64,000 bases of DNA, from the NCBI GenBank assembly GCA_002943765.1, contig PQWQ01000004.1, positions 1,674,001 to 1,738,000 of the forward strand, given 5' to 3'. A program made the translations under genes and the position numbers. This document shows, piece by piece, positions 1 through 12,200 of the stretch; the stretch's first letter is position 1; each line of letters opens with the position of its first letter. The notes below the pieces were generated by a model. The model saw only the letters and a list, made by a program, of their open reading frames with translations, was not told where the DNA came from and did not search any database. The DNA comes from Psoroptes ovis. Its lineage: Eukaryota; Arthropoda; Arachnida; Sarcoptiformes; Psoroptidae.

Positions 1-494
1 AAGTTCTTTAAATTCGTAAAATCAAATTTTTTCCTATACAAACAGGGGAAGAAAGTGTGAAAAACAAGAGAGAGAAAGAAATTAAAGGTGAAAGGGCAGA
101 GAGAAAGGATTAAGTAGTAGTAGTAATCAGTAAACTAGAAGATTGAATTAACTATTTAACGTATGAACTTTATTGAGTTGAGTTTTGTAGCAGTAACTGA
201 AGAAACTGTTGTCAATGCTTCTACCACAAATTACTCCCGGTACTAATCGAATTTCGAATTTCAATGTGGTCATAAAAAAAGAAAAAAAATTTCTCAAATA
301 TCTAATTTCTAATTTCGATCTTTATTTTTGAAAACGAACATTCCATTTGTATTTTCAATTTTGAATATTTGTTATTGTCATTATTATCATCTAACATATT
401 CAACGGTTATATATTTGCTTATATTTAAATTACTGAGCATTTCATCATCAAATCAGCTAACAATTTTGTAACAATCGAATAAAATAAAACTGAA
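1..494. other. AT-rich upstream region of the HMGB-like gene
   Basis: No coding sequence is recognisable here. The stretch directly precedes the ATG at 495 and probably contains the promoter and 5' UTR of the HMGB-like gene. Around 50-120 it is purine-rich with GAGAGA-type runs. No TATA box or initiator could be assigned with confidence. Confidence 0.4.
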
Positions 495-2005
495 ATGGGA
501 AAAGTTGATAAACCTCGTTGGCCTAAACCAGCATTTTGTTATTTTTTGCAAGAGTGTCAGCAGCAACACCTACAAGAACATCCAAATGTTCGCGTAGACC
601 ATGATGAATTTGTGAAAAAATGCTCCCAACGATGGACGGTCAGTATTTTCGGTTTATCTTAGGTTTTGTTAAGATATAATTAATTAATGTGTTTCATTTT
701 TCACCAAATAGCAAATGAGCCGCGAGGAAAGAGACCCTTACCATCAGATGTTCAAAAAAGACAAGAAACGGTATCATCGTGAATTAGCGGCATACGTGCG
801 ATCTAAATACGGGAATGAATTTAAAGAAAAAATTGATAAATTAAAAAAACTTATAAAAAAATCAAAGAATTCTCTAAAAAAGAGTCCGAGAAAAAAGGAT
901 TCTCTTGCGCCAAAACGTTACTTATCGGCGTTCCTTCATTACGTGAATGATCAACGAATAATAATACGAGTCGAAAATCCTGGCATAAAACATCTGGAAA
1001 TGTTAAAAAAAATAAAACGTAGCTGGAAAGCATGCAGTGAAGATCAGAAAGCGAAGTATAAAGAGTTAGCATCAAAAGATAGAGAACGTTATAAAAAGGT
1101 AAAATATCATTAATCATTTAAAAAACTGAACATCAAAAAAATTATTATTTTTGATTATCAAAACAGCAAATGGAAGCCTTTAAAGCTGGTCGATTCAGAA
1201 GAGATGAAGAAATTGAAACAAATGAAGGCGAAGAAGATTCGACAAGTGAAGACCGAGAAGGTGATATATTATTATGATTTATGATTTATTTTAATTTCAA
1301 ATAATTGATGTTTTATTTCGTTTCATTTGACAGGTCGTTTAATCCAATCATCTCGAGATAATGTGGAATCGAATATAGTCGAAATTAAGAAACCTCGACG
1401 AAATAAGTCAGCATATAATTATTTCATGCAAGAATTTCGTCAACAAATCAGACAACAAAATAAACATGATAGCTATGAGCCTGGTGAATGGTTGCGAAAG
1501 TGCTCACAACGCTGGAACGTCAGTATTTTTCGTTTATCTCAGGTTTTGTTGAGATTTAATTAATTATTGTGTTCCATTTTCCACCAAATAGCGAATAAGA
1601 CACGAGGAAAAAAATCGTTTCCATCAGATGGCCAAAGAAGACAGGAAACGCTATTTTCGTGAAATGGTGGCATACTTGCGATCTAACCATTTGAAAACTG
1701 AGGAAAAATCGCAAGAATCAGAGAAAAAAATTCCAAAACAGAGTTCGAGTAAAAAAGATCCTTTTGCACCTAAGCGTAAATTATCGGATGTTCGAGATGG
1801 AGATGAAAACAAAATAGATGAATATGCTGATTCAGATGAAGATTCGGTACAATTCATCGGTTGGTTACAAAGTGATGGAAATTATGTCACAGAGGAATAT
1901 GTGGCAGATCAAGATGATGAAGGTGTTCGAGATGGAGATGTAGAAAGTCAAAGAAATCAAAATGAAGATGATGAAAATGATGTTATAGATGTTTCTGATT
2001 CTTAA
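495..2005 (+). CDS. HMGB-like protein with duplicated HMG boxes (five-exon fusion model)
   Basis: HMGB proteins are non-sequence-specific nuclear proteins that bend DNA. Proposed exons are 495-638, 712-1098, 1167-1260, 1334-1518 and 1592-2005, giving about 407 aa with all junctions GT-AG and in phase. Box A lies at residues about 8-75 (KKCSQRW before the first intron, MSREERDPYHQMF after it) and box B at about 110-177 (LAPKRYLSAF, ELASKDRERYKK). An acidic linker and a second box A (KKCSQRW, QMAKEDRKRYFREM) follow. The second box B stops just after FAPKRKLS and runs into an Asp/Glu-rich tail, as in HMGB C-termini. If the 1260/1261 donor is not used, copy 1 ends at the TGA 1275-1277 and the second half would be a separate gene or pseudogene. 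HMGB identity is firm; the fusion is inferred from intact splice sites and frame. Confidence 0.8.
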
Positions 2006-2109
2006 AAAATATTTGTAATTGCTATTTTATTGGTGGTCCGCAATAAGTTTTTAATCGCACTTTTAGCTTGATTCGTGAAAATTCATTGTTAATTTTGATA
2101 TTTTTTGTG

Positions 2110-2115
2110 AATAAA
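2110..2115 (+). terminator. AATAAA polyadenylation signal of the HMGB-like gene
   Basis: A canonical AATAAA hexamer lies 105 bases after the stop codon at 2003-2005, within an AT-rich 3' UTR. Use of this site is inferred. Confidence 0.5.
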
Positions 2116-2803
2116 TAAATTTAAGAAAATAAATTTAATTACAAATAATTACAAACCTGGGTCATATAGAGCCGACTTTAAATGTCAAAATAGTTTTTCA
2201 TGCATAATCATGTGACAACTGAATTTTCATTGGTAAAACCATTACCAAGAAAAGCATCATGTCCTTGCAGTCTTATTTCAACCATTCATTCTGGGTCATG
2301 AGTTTCGATTAATGTTTTACGGGCCCTATTTATTACTGCTTGATTTTCATACCAGAGGTGCCGAATTAAAATCACATGGTTATCCATGGCCACGATGAGT
2401 ATGCTATCTTCTCACCTAACCCCTGTTGTGAAAATTTCGGCCTATGTTTTCTTGTAAATGAATGTGTGTCACGGGTTGTAGATTAAGTGTAACGATAATT
2501 TTATTGTAAAATCGTTTAATTTTAACATAATAATACAAGAAGATTTAGAAAACACACTGTCCTACAATTTTCCGTTGTACGCTTCTTATATTGGTCTTAC
2601 AAGGTTAAAATCAAATTACCGGTTTGACCAATGACATTGCACAGATTTGAATATTGCGCCAGTAACAACGTGACATGTAAATAGAATTTACTCTGCCGAA
2701 TTTTGTGATTTAATATCAAATAATTAGATAGAATTAATTTTACGAATATATATATGAAAGGGATACGCAATCTCCAAACAACTACAAACTGGTAAGCCAG
2801 TGA
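2116..2803. other. Non-coding stretch between the HMGB-like gene and the decayed region
   Basis: No open frame or RNA gene is evident. The part from about 2160 to 2660 is less AT-rich and less repetitive than the surrounding DNA. Around 2468 there is a TGTCACGGG string resembling the start of the short LTR at 49505, but no matching LTR end or internal sequence was found. Confidence 0.4.
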
Positions 2804-3940
2804 AAAGTGATCAACGTGGAGTACCAAGATGATAAAAACAACCGAATTTGGCTATTTAAGCAAGGGCTTGCAACCATTTTGAAAAAACAATTGTTATGTA
2901 AATTCTTCAATGATGAAGAAAATACGAGATCGAGTATCATGGAGCTATTTGTCCAATAATAATTAAGTATTTTGATCATCAATCAATGCCCAACATAAGC
3001 AAGAAAAAAAAACAATGGAAAATCACGGACAAAAGTAAACAGCAAGAACAACCGCAATCAACTAATATCAATAAAAATAGTAATCAAAACGATGATAATG
3101 ATAACAGTGAATCAACCAGTGAACATCAACAACATCATATGATAAAAATGAATTAAAAGTATGCGATCAATCGATTGAAATATCTAATGATGAAATTACT
3201 AATAATGAAAATGAGAAAAAGAACAATGATTGACCAGAGTCAATGAACCACGTGAACGATAATAGAACAGAGTCACCATCATCAGAAATAAACTTATTGA
3301 AAATGGAAAAAATTGATTCCTGTGAACCTACATCATTGTGCATCGATATTCGACATATCACTGAACCATAAGTCAATCAAATAAAGAAAATGATCAAAAA
3401 TCAGAAATTCTATTAAATCATCAATCAATCAAATAATGAAAATAATCAAATACCATCAACAAATAATGAAAAAATGATTATCCGTTGAAATTGAAAAGAA
3501 AAAGAAAATCCGAAAGAAGAAAAATGACAAACAACAAAAATTATTATCAACAAATCAATAGTATTGGCAAAAATATCGAAATTTATCAAAAATTGTCCAC
3601 GTAAAAAATAATCAACAACATTAATAGTGATAAAAATCAAAAGCAAAGAAGAAAAATTGAAAAATCATTGTCGATTGCCAAATTTAATCCGATTAAAAAT
3701 TAGAAACATTGAAAATGCAAAAACAAAAAATCAACAACAACAACATAAAATATTGATAAGTAATAAAACAACGAAAAGTGAAAGAAATATTGTCATATCT
3801 GGAAAACAAACATACAAAATTATCTTTTCGGTAAAAATTCAAAATTGCCTGTATAATGAAATCTTCAATAGCTTTAGGTGGCGAGAAGATTGAGCTTAAT
3901 GGCGTTTTTGACGAACTAACAATAAAGGATGGATTTTAAT
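2804..3940 (+). pseudogene. Decayed protein-coding-like region, family uncertain
   Basis: Short open stretches in different frames follow one another and are broken by stops and frame changes. At 2804-2958 the plus strand reads a plausible globular segment (about VINVEYQDDKNNRIWLFKQG) ending in two stops. At 3003-3150 it reads a Gln/Asn/Asp-rich linker typical of this genome, and from 3627 a Lys/Asn-rich segment ending near 3936. No single frame spans the region and no convincing splice sites join the pieces. The W-x-F-x-QGL pattern faintly recalls the C-terminal domain of SARA/ZFYVE9 proteins, but this is too weak to name the gene. An unrecognised multi-exon gene is the alternative. Confidence 0.3.
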
Positions 3941-4368
3941 TAAAAAATAAATTTAATTAAGAAAATACAAATTAAAAAAAACAAAAGAAAGAAATGAAAA
4001 TGGTTATAGTTTTAAATATAAGAAAGAGTTCTCAAATATTCGTATAAGTTTTAATTGTGATTCTGGGTACAGAGCCTCAATTATAGAACTTGACAATAGA
4101 TTAGGTAACAGTTGATAAGGTCGTAGAGCATAGTGCCACAATAAGGGCTGGAGGTCACTTAAATTTTTCAACACATTAACCCACAAACTCTAGCACAACT
4201 CTCGCTGGCACTTCGGTCTCATTTGGCAAAAGTCAAGTTTGAATTTAAATCAATGCTTTTGATGACCAAGTTACAACGACGTAAATAGACATTTTCCCTT
4301 GAATTTTGTATTGATTTGAATTGTGATTTTCAATGTTCACAATTCGATTCGATTTTATTTTGAGAGTT
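3941..4368. other. Intergenic DNA and nicastrin 3' flank
   Basis: Contains a 60-codon minus-strand frame (4004-4186) whose composition (LQPLLWHYALRPYQLL) looks protein-like, but it has no recognisable family or usable splice context. A minus-strand AATAAA at 4354-4359 (TTTATT on plus) lies about 10 bases after the nicastrin stop and could serve it. Confidence 0.35.
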
Positions 4369-7110
4369 TTATGCAATCGGATCCGTATTGTTGATTGTTG
4401 ATGATTGTAAATCATAATTACCATCAGGATTATGGAATGTTTGATAATCATTATTTGCCGGTGTTTGAAGTGAATGTGATATTGTTGTCGCTGTTGTTTG
4501 CGGTGGTGGTGTTGGCGAACGTTGTTGTGATACAAAATGATCATCAGTTGTATTATCGGTGATTAATGAAGATGTAATATCTGGAAAATAAGTTTGTAGA
4601 AAATTCGATTTTTTGAACAGAATCACTATCGAAAATGATATCAATGCTATGAAACATCCTAAAGCAAATATCAAATATTTTTGCAATGGATTTGGTTTCA
4701 CATAAAATTTAAGCAATGTTGGCCCCCATTTACTTTCGGTCCATACTGCATATTGTTGTGTTTTTAAATTTTCCGATGAAATGTCAAATGTTTTAAAATC
4801 AAAACCAGGTGATATACTATCACCAGTGAACATATTTGAATAAACACATTCACCTTTGTTTGTTTGGCCTGATTGCCAAATATATGTGTGATACTATTGA
4901 ATAAAGGATGAAAAATGAATTAATTGATTTGAAAATCTCAAATTTTTGTGAAATTCATTACCGGATCTGATTTCGATAATTTATCGCATTCGTCTGATTT
5001 TATGAACAATTTTTCACCAGTATAATAATTTAAAATACGATTAATATATTCTCGTAATATTTTAAAACGGATACCAACTGAAAATACACTAACATAACTT
5101 GGATATGGTGGTTCTACGGTGTTTTCTTCATCAACATTATCAGTTTCGGTACCATTATTATTATTGTTATTATTATCAATATTTGTACCTAAAATTTTAC
5201 GATATAATTTACAATTTGAGTTATATAATAAACATTCCATCAACATGGATATTAAATTATTATCGGCAACTTCAGAATCATTTAATTGTTTATCAGTTAT
5301 CAACTTGAAAACAACACGTGCAAATAATGTCGATATTGATTTTATATGTTTTGCATATAATGATTTCAAATCAGTCGAATTCATAATTTTTGCACCAGTA
5401 TCAAACATACTATTATAATGTTTATTCTTGAATTTATCACGATGATTTGTTATGACAACATGATCAATGTTCCGCTATAATAATTTTTAAATTGCAATAA
5501 TTAATAGATCAATACAATACAAATTTCGATTACTTACTATTTTAAGAAAACTCTGTACAGAAGATGGAGGCAATGGCATATCATTTGGTGTAGTATTTAT
5601 TTGTAAATCATTAAATGATTCACTCATAGATTGTATTAATCGTATTAAATCATTATCATTTTTATTATTTTCAGGGTTTTTATGCAAATAAAGTTGTAAA
5701 ACATCATTGGAATCTGAGTGATAATCATGCATACCGATTTGTTCGAATTCAATCCATTTTGATATCTTATTCAGATCAAATCCTGATGGTTGTTTATCAA
5801 AATTTTTTTTAGGCAACAAAAATTTTTTTTCTTGCATTTGTAATGCGGCAAAACTTGAACCCATATAATCAAATGCTTCACCATCAAATAATGCTACAAA
5901 TAATGAACGTCCATTATTATTATCAACCAATTCTTTGAATATATGCGGACGAAATAATAATTCTGATATTGCAATTATTGTCATTAACGATGACATGACA
6001 GAATCGGCACCAGGTGCAATACCATCAAACATACTGAATGTATCTAAACGTGTTGCCAGCACCAATACCGAATCGTCAGCTATTAGATAATCTTTCGTTT
6101 CATTTAATTGAAATGTATGTGTATAGATATTAATACCGCCTAAAGGTTCACATAATCCAGCGCTACCAGCTGAAAAAAATGAATCTCTACTCATTCTTGT
6201 ACGGCGTGAACAAACAACCGAATTTACAGCAGCAAACATTGACGATTCTAATTCGGCCATCAAATTTGGCCAATCTTTATATTCATTTATTTTCTAAGGA
6301 TAAATAAAAGATAATTGATTAAAATAAAAATTTCAAGAAAATAAAACAAAAAAATTACATCAAGTAGCCATTGAATCTCAGTTTTATTTCGCATCAAAAA
6401 TATTGGAAATGGCCAATGTTCAAATAGTAATCCATTCATATGATTATTATTAATATTATTGACTAGTGGTTGATTCCATTGTATTTTTTTACAATGATTA
6501 TAATCACTATTATTTACATATAAATCAAAATTTTCATTTGGGCAAGATTTATCGGATGAAAACCAATCATCATTGATCGATGATGATTGATCATTTGAAT
6601 TATCCATAACGATGACACCAGCAACATGATTAGATTTTTTAAATTTACTTAATGTATCACTGAATTTGTGAAATGAAAAATTTAAATTAAACATCAGATG
6701 AATTAAAAATAAAGACAATTACATACAAATTAAATAAATTTAAAAATATTACAGGTACAACAGCTATTGATGTTGAAGATTGATTATTGACAAAATTATT
6801 CAATTCACTTTCATTGCTAATCAAATGGACGAATCCTGTGTTATCAAATTTTGAATCTATCAAATTTTCAGTGAGGAAAATGTCAATTTTAATTTCAATA
6901 TGTTAATCATAATCATTAACAATAAAACAACATACCACTGCAACCGATTTGATGTGTAGCATTCAAACGAAGAAAACAAAAATTATCAATTGATATACGA
7001 TGATAATATTTACTATCATCATTACGACAATCAATCAATCGATTTGATTGATATTCAAGTAATACAAATAAAAATAACATTAATTTCAATCGAGATGAAT
7101 TCATTTTCAT
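4369..7110 (-). CDS. NCSTN: Nicastrin, gamma-secretase subunit
   Basis: Nicastrin is the type I membrane glycoprotein of gamma-secretase that gates substrate access to presenilin. Six exons (high to low): 7110-6936, 6856-6727, 6659-6359, 6293-5538, 5474-4962, 4893-4369. Introns are 63-79 bp, GT-AG, and all phases agree, giving 799 aa. Seen in the sequence: a hydrophobic signal peptide at the N-terminus; FLRLNATHQIGCS, matching the family's conserved NATHQIGC; a peptidase-like ectodomain with EAFDYMGSS (DYMGS at about 344-348, the family DYIGS motif); a juxtamembrane WTESKWG; and a single membrane segment at about 698-718. The tail after the membrane is about 81 residues, Thr/Pro/Asn-rich, much longer than the roughly 20 residues of vertebrate nicastrin. 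Start chosen at the first Met before the signal peptide. Divergent from neuferricin. Confidence 0.95.
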
Positions 7111-7885
7111 TCTGTTTTTGATTTTTTTTATTTAATTATTTGTTTTCAAACAAAAAAAATAAAAAATAATTAAAGGCGTTTACAATACAATGTTTAACAG
7201 GGAAATTTTACCTTTTTCACGTGAATTTTATTTATTTTTTCACAATTTTCAATTGATTCACTTTGGATTGATTTACCGATTTTAAAGGATGACAAAATAA
7301 ATAAAAAAACAAAATTGCAATTGCTCAAAATAAATAAATAAAATTGCAATCGCTCAAGCACACCAACACACACATGTACACACACAGAACGCACGCTCGA
7401 ATTGTATTCCATGTTTAATCAAGCATGCAGAAAAAAATTGGAAATTGGATTTGTACTGAAAATAGTGAGAAAAAATTTGTATTGTGAAAGTTGTAACTGT
7501 CAAAGCCCGCGCCAGTTTTCAAAGCCGCTCATTTGCCTTTGCTTCTCCAACAAAATGAGGCAAAAAATTGTCAAAATTCCCCATGATTTTTGCTGCAATT
7601 TTTTTGCTTGGGAAAATTTTTTGCAATCGAAATTGCATTGAAACTTGAGCAGCAAAGAAATATTTATTTGCAATTTGTAAAACATGCAATTGTGCACAAT
7701 TGAAAGTAAACAGATGAAAATAGTCGAAATAGGCTTGATCAAGTTTTCATGAAAAAAATACAAGCACTCATTTCAAGTGAATATTCATTGCATAAACAAT
7801 TGAACAGGTAGGTAGAAAAACAAAACATAAAAAAAACATAAACATTAACATTTGAACAAAATTATTGAGACAAGCAAACAAATGA
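7111..7885. promoter_or_regulatory. Divergent intergenic region between nicastrin and neuferricin
   Basis: The two genes point away from each other across 775 bp, so both promoters must lie here. A motif of form AAATTGCAATYGCTCAA occurs at 7311-7328 and again at 7341-7357 inside a short tandem duplication, and GCAATT/AATTGC words recur at 7590-7700. The stretch 7500-7560 is locally GC-rich (CCCGCGCC). No TATA box was assigned. Small open frames here have no family resemblance. Confidence 0.45.
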
Positions 7886-8830
7886 ATGAATAAAATGTCT
7901 AACCATAATCAAATAAATCAATCGAATTTAATTATAATTACTTTATTTGGTTTATTATTAGGTATTGTTGTGCTACCATTTGTTTTACATAAATCAACAA
8001 TCAATAATTTCGGTGATAAATATTCAAAATCATTGAGTAATAATAATGATGATAATGATAAATTGAAAAAATGTTTGCCTAAAAATGAAATATTATTTAC
8101 TAAAGATGAATTAATGAAATATAAATCTTTTCCATTAATATTATTGGGTTTTATGGGCATTGTTTATAATGTAACTGATGGATATTATTATCATCCAAGT
8201 GGTTCATATTCATTTTTTACTGGACGTGATGGTACACGTGCATTTTTGACTGGCGAATTTGATAATGAACAAGAATTACGTGATGATTTGAATGGTTTGG
8301 ATGAATCATATTTCAATGGATTAGATACTTGGATTAAATTGTATAATGATAAATATAAACGTGTTGGACGTGTAATCGGTTTCTATTATGATCAAAATGG
8401 CTGCATAACAAAAGAATATAAACGTTTATTAAAAAAATTTAAAAAAATTGACGCCGAAAAACAGAAAGAAAATGATGAATTAAAACGTTATCCACCATGT
8501 AATTCACAATGGAATCAACAAACAAATAATGGACGTGTTTGGTGCACACAGCTGAGCGGTGGTATAAATCGTTCATGGATTGATAAACCAAAATTATTAT
8601 ATGATTTATATCAGAAAAAATGGCGTTGTGCATGTATTAATGAACAAGATTTAATTAATAATTCAGATTATTGTGATAATAATGATGATTCTGAAAAAAT
8701 GATTGGAATGCAATATCAAAACAATAATAAAAATAATGATGATGATAATGACCGTGCACAGGCGACACCTTCATGTCGAATAAAAAATTATAGAAATTGT
8801 GATTTAAATTCGAATGAATGTTCAATATGA
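7886..8830 (+). CDS. CYB5D2: Neuferricin-like membrane-associated cytochrome b5-domain protein
   Basis: Neuferricin belongs to the membrane-associated progesterone receptor (MAPR)/cytochrome b5-like family and binds haem. This single-exon gene encodes 314 aa. A transmembrane anchor lies at residues 15-34, followed by an Asn/Asp-rich spacer. The b5-like domain is at about 69-165 (LFTKDELMKYK, GIVYNVTDGYYYHPSGSYSF, FTGRDGTRAFLTGEF). The neuferricin-specific C-terminal region contains PPCNSQW, GRVWCTQLSGGINRSWI and RCACI, with the family cysteines at about 205, 220, 248 and 250. Residues 262-314 are Asn/Asp-rich and divergent. The chosen ATG starts the frame; an overlapping ATG at 7882 opens a three-codon upstream frame that may reduce initiation. 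Length is close to the family's usual 260-290 aa. Confidence 0.93.
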   Translation: MNKMSNHNQINQSNLIIITLFGLLLGIVVLPFVLHKSTINNFGDKYSKSLSNNNDDNDKLKKCLPKNEILFTKDELMKYKSFPLILLGFMGIVYNVTDGYYYHPSGSYSFFTGRDGTRAFLTGEFDNEQELRDDLNGLDESYFNGLDTWIKLYNDKYKRVGRVIGFYYDQNGCITKEYKRLLKKFKKIDAEKQKENDELKRYPPCNSQWNQQTNNGRVWCTQLSGGINRSWIDKPKLLYDLYQKKWRCACINEQDLINNSDYCDNNDDSEKMIGMQYQNNNKNNDDDNDRAQATPSCRIKNYRNCDLNSNECSI

Positions 8831-8901
8831 AAATGTAATGCAATGTAAAGCAATACAACAATTGAATAATTTTATGATCATTCATTTCATTGATTTCAAT
8901 T

Positions 8902-8929
8902 AATAAAAAAATATTTGTTTTCATTTATT
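8902..8929. terminator. Facing polyadenylation signals of neuferricin (+) and how (-)
   Basis: AATAAA at 8902-8907 on plus lies 72 bases after the neuferricin stop. TTTATT at 8924-8929 reads AATAAA on minus, about 340 bases after the how stop at 9270. If both are used, the two convergent transcripts end within about 20 bp of each other and could overlap. Confidence 0.4.
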
Positions 8930-9269
8930 TACTTTGGACAACAAGCGACAACAAAAAAAATTTTAATAATAATGATAATAATAATAATTAAAATAATCAA
9001 ATAACAATACAATTATTTAAAATTATTTGTTCAGAAATATATATTTATGTATTTTCATAATATATATAAATATATGTATAAGAATGGAAGAAGTGTGTTT
9101 ATGTGTCAAAGTGTGTGTGTGTGTGTGTAAGATAAGATAAGTGAAAATTATAAATGGCACTTATTTTGTATGTATATTGCATGTATTTCGTATTTTGAAT
9201 TATTTGCAATTAAAAGTATTATTTTTGTAAATCGAGATAAATCAATCAAGATTCCATTTAATCCATTAT
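8930..9269. other. Probable 3' UTR of how, with a (GT)n microsatellite
   Basis: No coding frame is supported. A (GT)n run lies at about 9110-9128 (a CA run on the transcribed minus strand). The stretch lies between the how stop codon and the candidate minus-strand polyadenylation signal. Confidence 0.4.
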
Positions 9270-12200
9270 TCAACTACTGCTTGCCGCACGCATCAAATGA
9301 TGATGATCATATGGATGATAACGATGATTATTTAAAGATGATGCTACACCACCAGCAGCAGCAGATGATGATGATGATGATGAAAATGTTGCGGAAGATA
9401 TTGCTGAAGCTGCTGAAGTTGGCTTTAAACCATTAATCAATGAATGTGTTTGAAAATTATTATTGTTTGAATTAAAATTTGATATCATCGATGATTGTTG
9501 TGATATTGTTGCTATTGTTGTACCATTTATCAATTGTCTATGTTTATCTTTTAATCCTAAATCGACAATAATTAATTAAATATTGATTTTGATCAATGAA
9601 TTTTCATTTTTTCGTCGAAAAAAAGCCAAAATATCGATTTCAATTATGATGTTGTTTCACAATACATATTGATAGTCGATAATCAATTGTTTGAATTGTT
9701 TTTCATTTCCAAAAAGTTTCACATTTGAAAATTATAATAATTAAATAGATCACATCAAATAAAATGAAAAAATTGAGTCAATCAATCGATAGATTGATTG
9801 GATAATTTGTAAAATAGAAATTGGATTTCGCCAAAATCGATAATTTGTAATTGTAATTGATTAAATATTTTTTTTTATGATGTGGTCAAAATTGAATCAA
9901 TAATGAAAAATTTGTATTAAAATATGAAAAATTGAAACAATAGATAAACAGCCATATTGATCACAATAATTGATTGAATTTTTCAAAAATTAGTTTCAGG
10001 TAAAATCAGGATTTGAATCAGGTTAAAATTGTTATTATTATTATTGATAGCCAGGTACAAATTATGATTGATTAATTTATAGCAGATGATGATTTATTAT
10101 TATTTATTGAATTTATTATTGATGATTATGATTAAGGAAATTTTTTTGATTAATTGGATTTGCAAAAATTATTTGATTATAAGAATATTCCGTTGATTTA
10201 TATTTTTTTTTATATCGAAGTAATTCCAAGTAGAAAATATGAGCATATTTATGGAGAAATAGTAGAAATAAGAAAAAATATAAAAAAAGCAAGCATTAGT
10301 TATATTGTTATAATTATTATTATTTAAATGATAATTTAAAAAAATTAATAAATTAATTGAAATTCATATTTTAAAATGATGAAAGTGGGGTAGAATTAAT
10401 TTGATATTATGTATGTGAATAAATATGAATAATTGCAATGCAAGATTCTTTGATAACTTATGTGATATATGATCAAATAAGAACAATAAATGGTCATCGT
10501 TATAGATGAAAATATGATCAACGAATGAAAATAATTTTTAAAAAAAATTTAATCTCAATTTTTCGGAGATGAAATATTTCATTTAATCAAAAAAATAATA
10601 ATAATTACATATTCTTAACAAGATGAATATATTCATATTTATTTTTTATAGATTGATCAAAATATAATTGTAAAAAATACAAGTATAAGTATAAGTATTA
10701 TTTCATATCAAATCATTCATAATAATAATTATAAGAATAGTAATAATAATTATAAAAAATAGTAATAATAATAATGAAAATAATTTTAAATTCTTTAAGA
10801 ATTAATCACTGAGTTTGAAATTGTAATTATTATATTTTGTGAATATTAAGAATTTTATTTATTAGAAACCCGATTAAGGTTTTTTATTTGAGTTTTTTTT
10901 CCTAATTTTCAATGCGATATCATTCAATATCCGTGTCTGTATTCGTGTGTATGAGTGTAAAATGTCTACGATTTATTTGTGTATTTGCATGTAGTATTAT
11001 TGTATTATCATCATCATTATTCTTGTAATTCGTAAATGTTTAATTTTCGTTTAGACATGTAATGTAACCTACAAATACATTACACTGCACACACATTAAT
11101 ACACATTGAACAACAACAACAACAAAAGCAACAAACAATTAAAGATAACGATAAGAAATAAGAAATAATAACAATAATAATCATTATTGTTAAAATAACT
11201 CGAGAGAATAATGAAAGAATTTTGAATTTAAACCTGTGTATTTTGAAGAATATATATTGAAATATATATTGCACAAATATATATTTTCTATCATCGATAT
11301 ATTGTTTGAGCTATTCAATTCAATTCAATTCATCTCGATTCATTTCAGTTCATTTAAGTTTATTGTTATTATCATTATTATCGATGCTATTGCATGAATA
11401 ATAATAACAATAAAATTCAGATGAAGAAAATGCAAAAAAATTTCCATGTATTACTTACGGCAAAATACATGAATATATAAAAACATACGAATACACAGTA
11501 CTTGAATATATGCATTCTGGTAGAAACATATCTACGCACACAGAACGTATATTAGCATATACATACTTTTGTCATGCATATATGAAAATATGAAAAATTA
11601 AATGAATAAAATGAATGAATAAATATTATGAATCATCATTCATAATAATCAATTATTTCTCTCAAATATATATTCATTTCATATTAATTATTATTGATTG
11701 CTTTTTTTTATTTGTCGATATTTTCTTTTCTTTTCTTTTTGATAGTTGATTATAGTTGTTTCTTTGATTTTTGATTTTATTTTTCATTTATTTATTTATT
11801 TATTTATTTTGAATTTTTATTAATATTAACAGCAATCATTAATATGATTAACATTATTATTATTATTGGTAAATAATAATAATAATTGTAATAATAATAA
11901 CGACAACAAATAAAGCCTCAAGAATAATATTAATAATATCGAAAGTACCTTTCAAATATTACTGAATTTGAAAAATCACAAAGATTATGTTCATGTCTTA
12001 TATTCTCTCGAATATATTTTCATCGAATATAAATAATAATATTTGATTTTAATTGTATTTTGAAAAATCAAAGTAAAATATTATTAATATTCCAATCATT
12101 GATTGGTAAAGAATCAAAACACTCATAGAATCATTATTAATAATTCTTTTCTATTTTTCTTGTATGGGATTCTTGAAATCTTCAAATACATCAATGATGG

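Noticed and set aside
2468..2700. Possible solo LTR beginning TGTCACGGG
   Set aside because: No matching terminus, polypurine tract, target duplication or second copy could be found.
4004..4186. 60-codon minus-strand frame with protein-like composition downstream of nicastrin
   Set aside because: No recognisable motif, no start context, and no splice signals linking it to another exon. Kept only as a remark in the intergenic entry.
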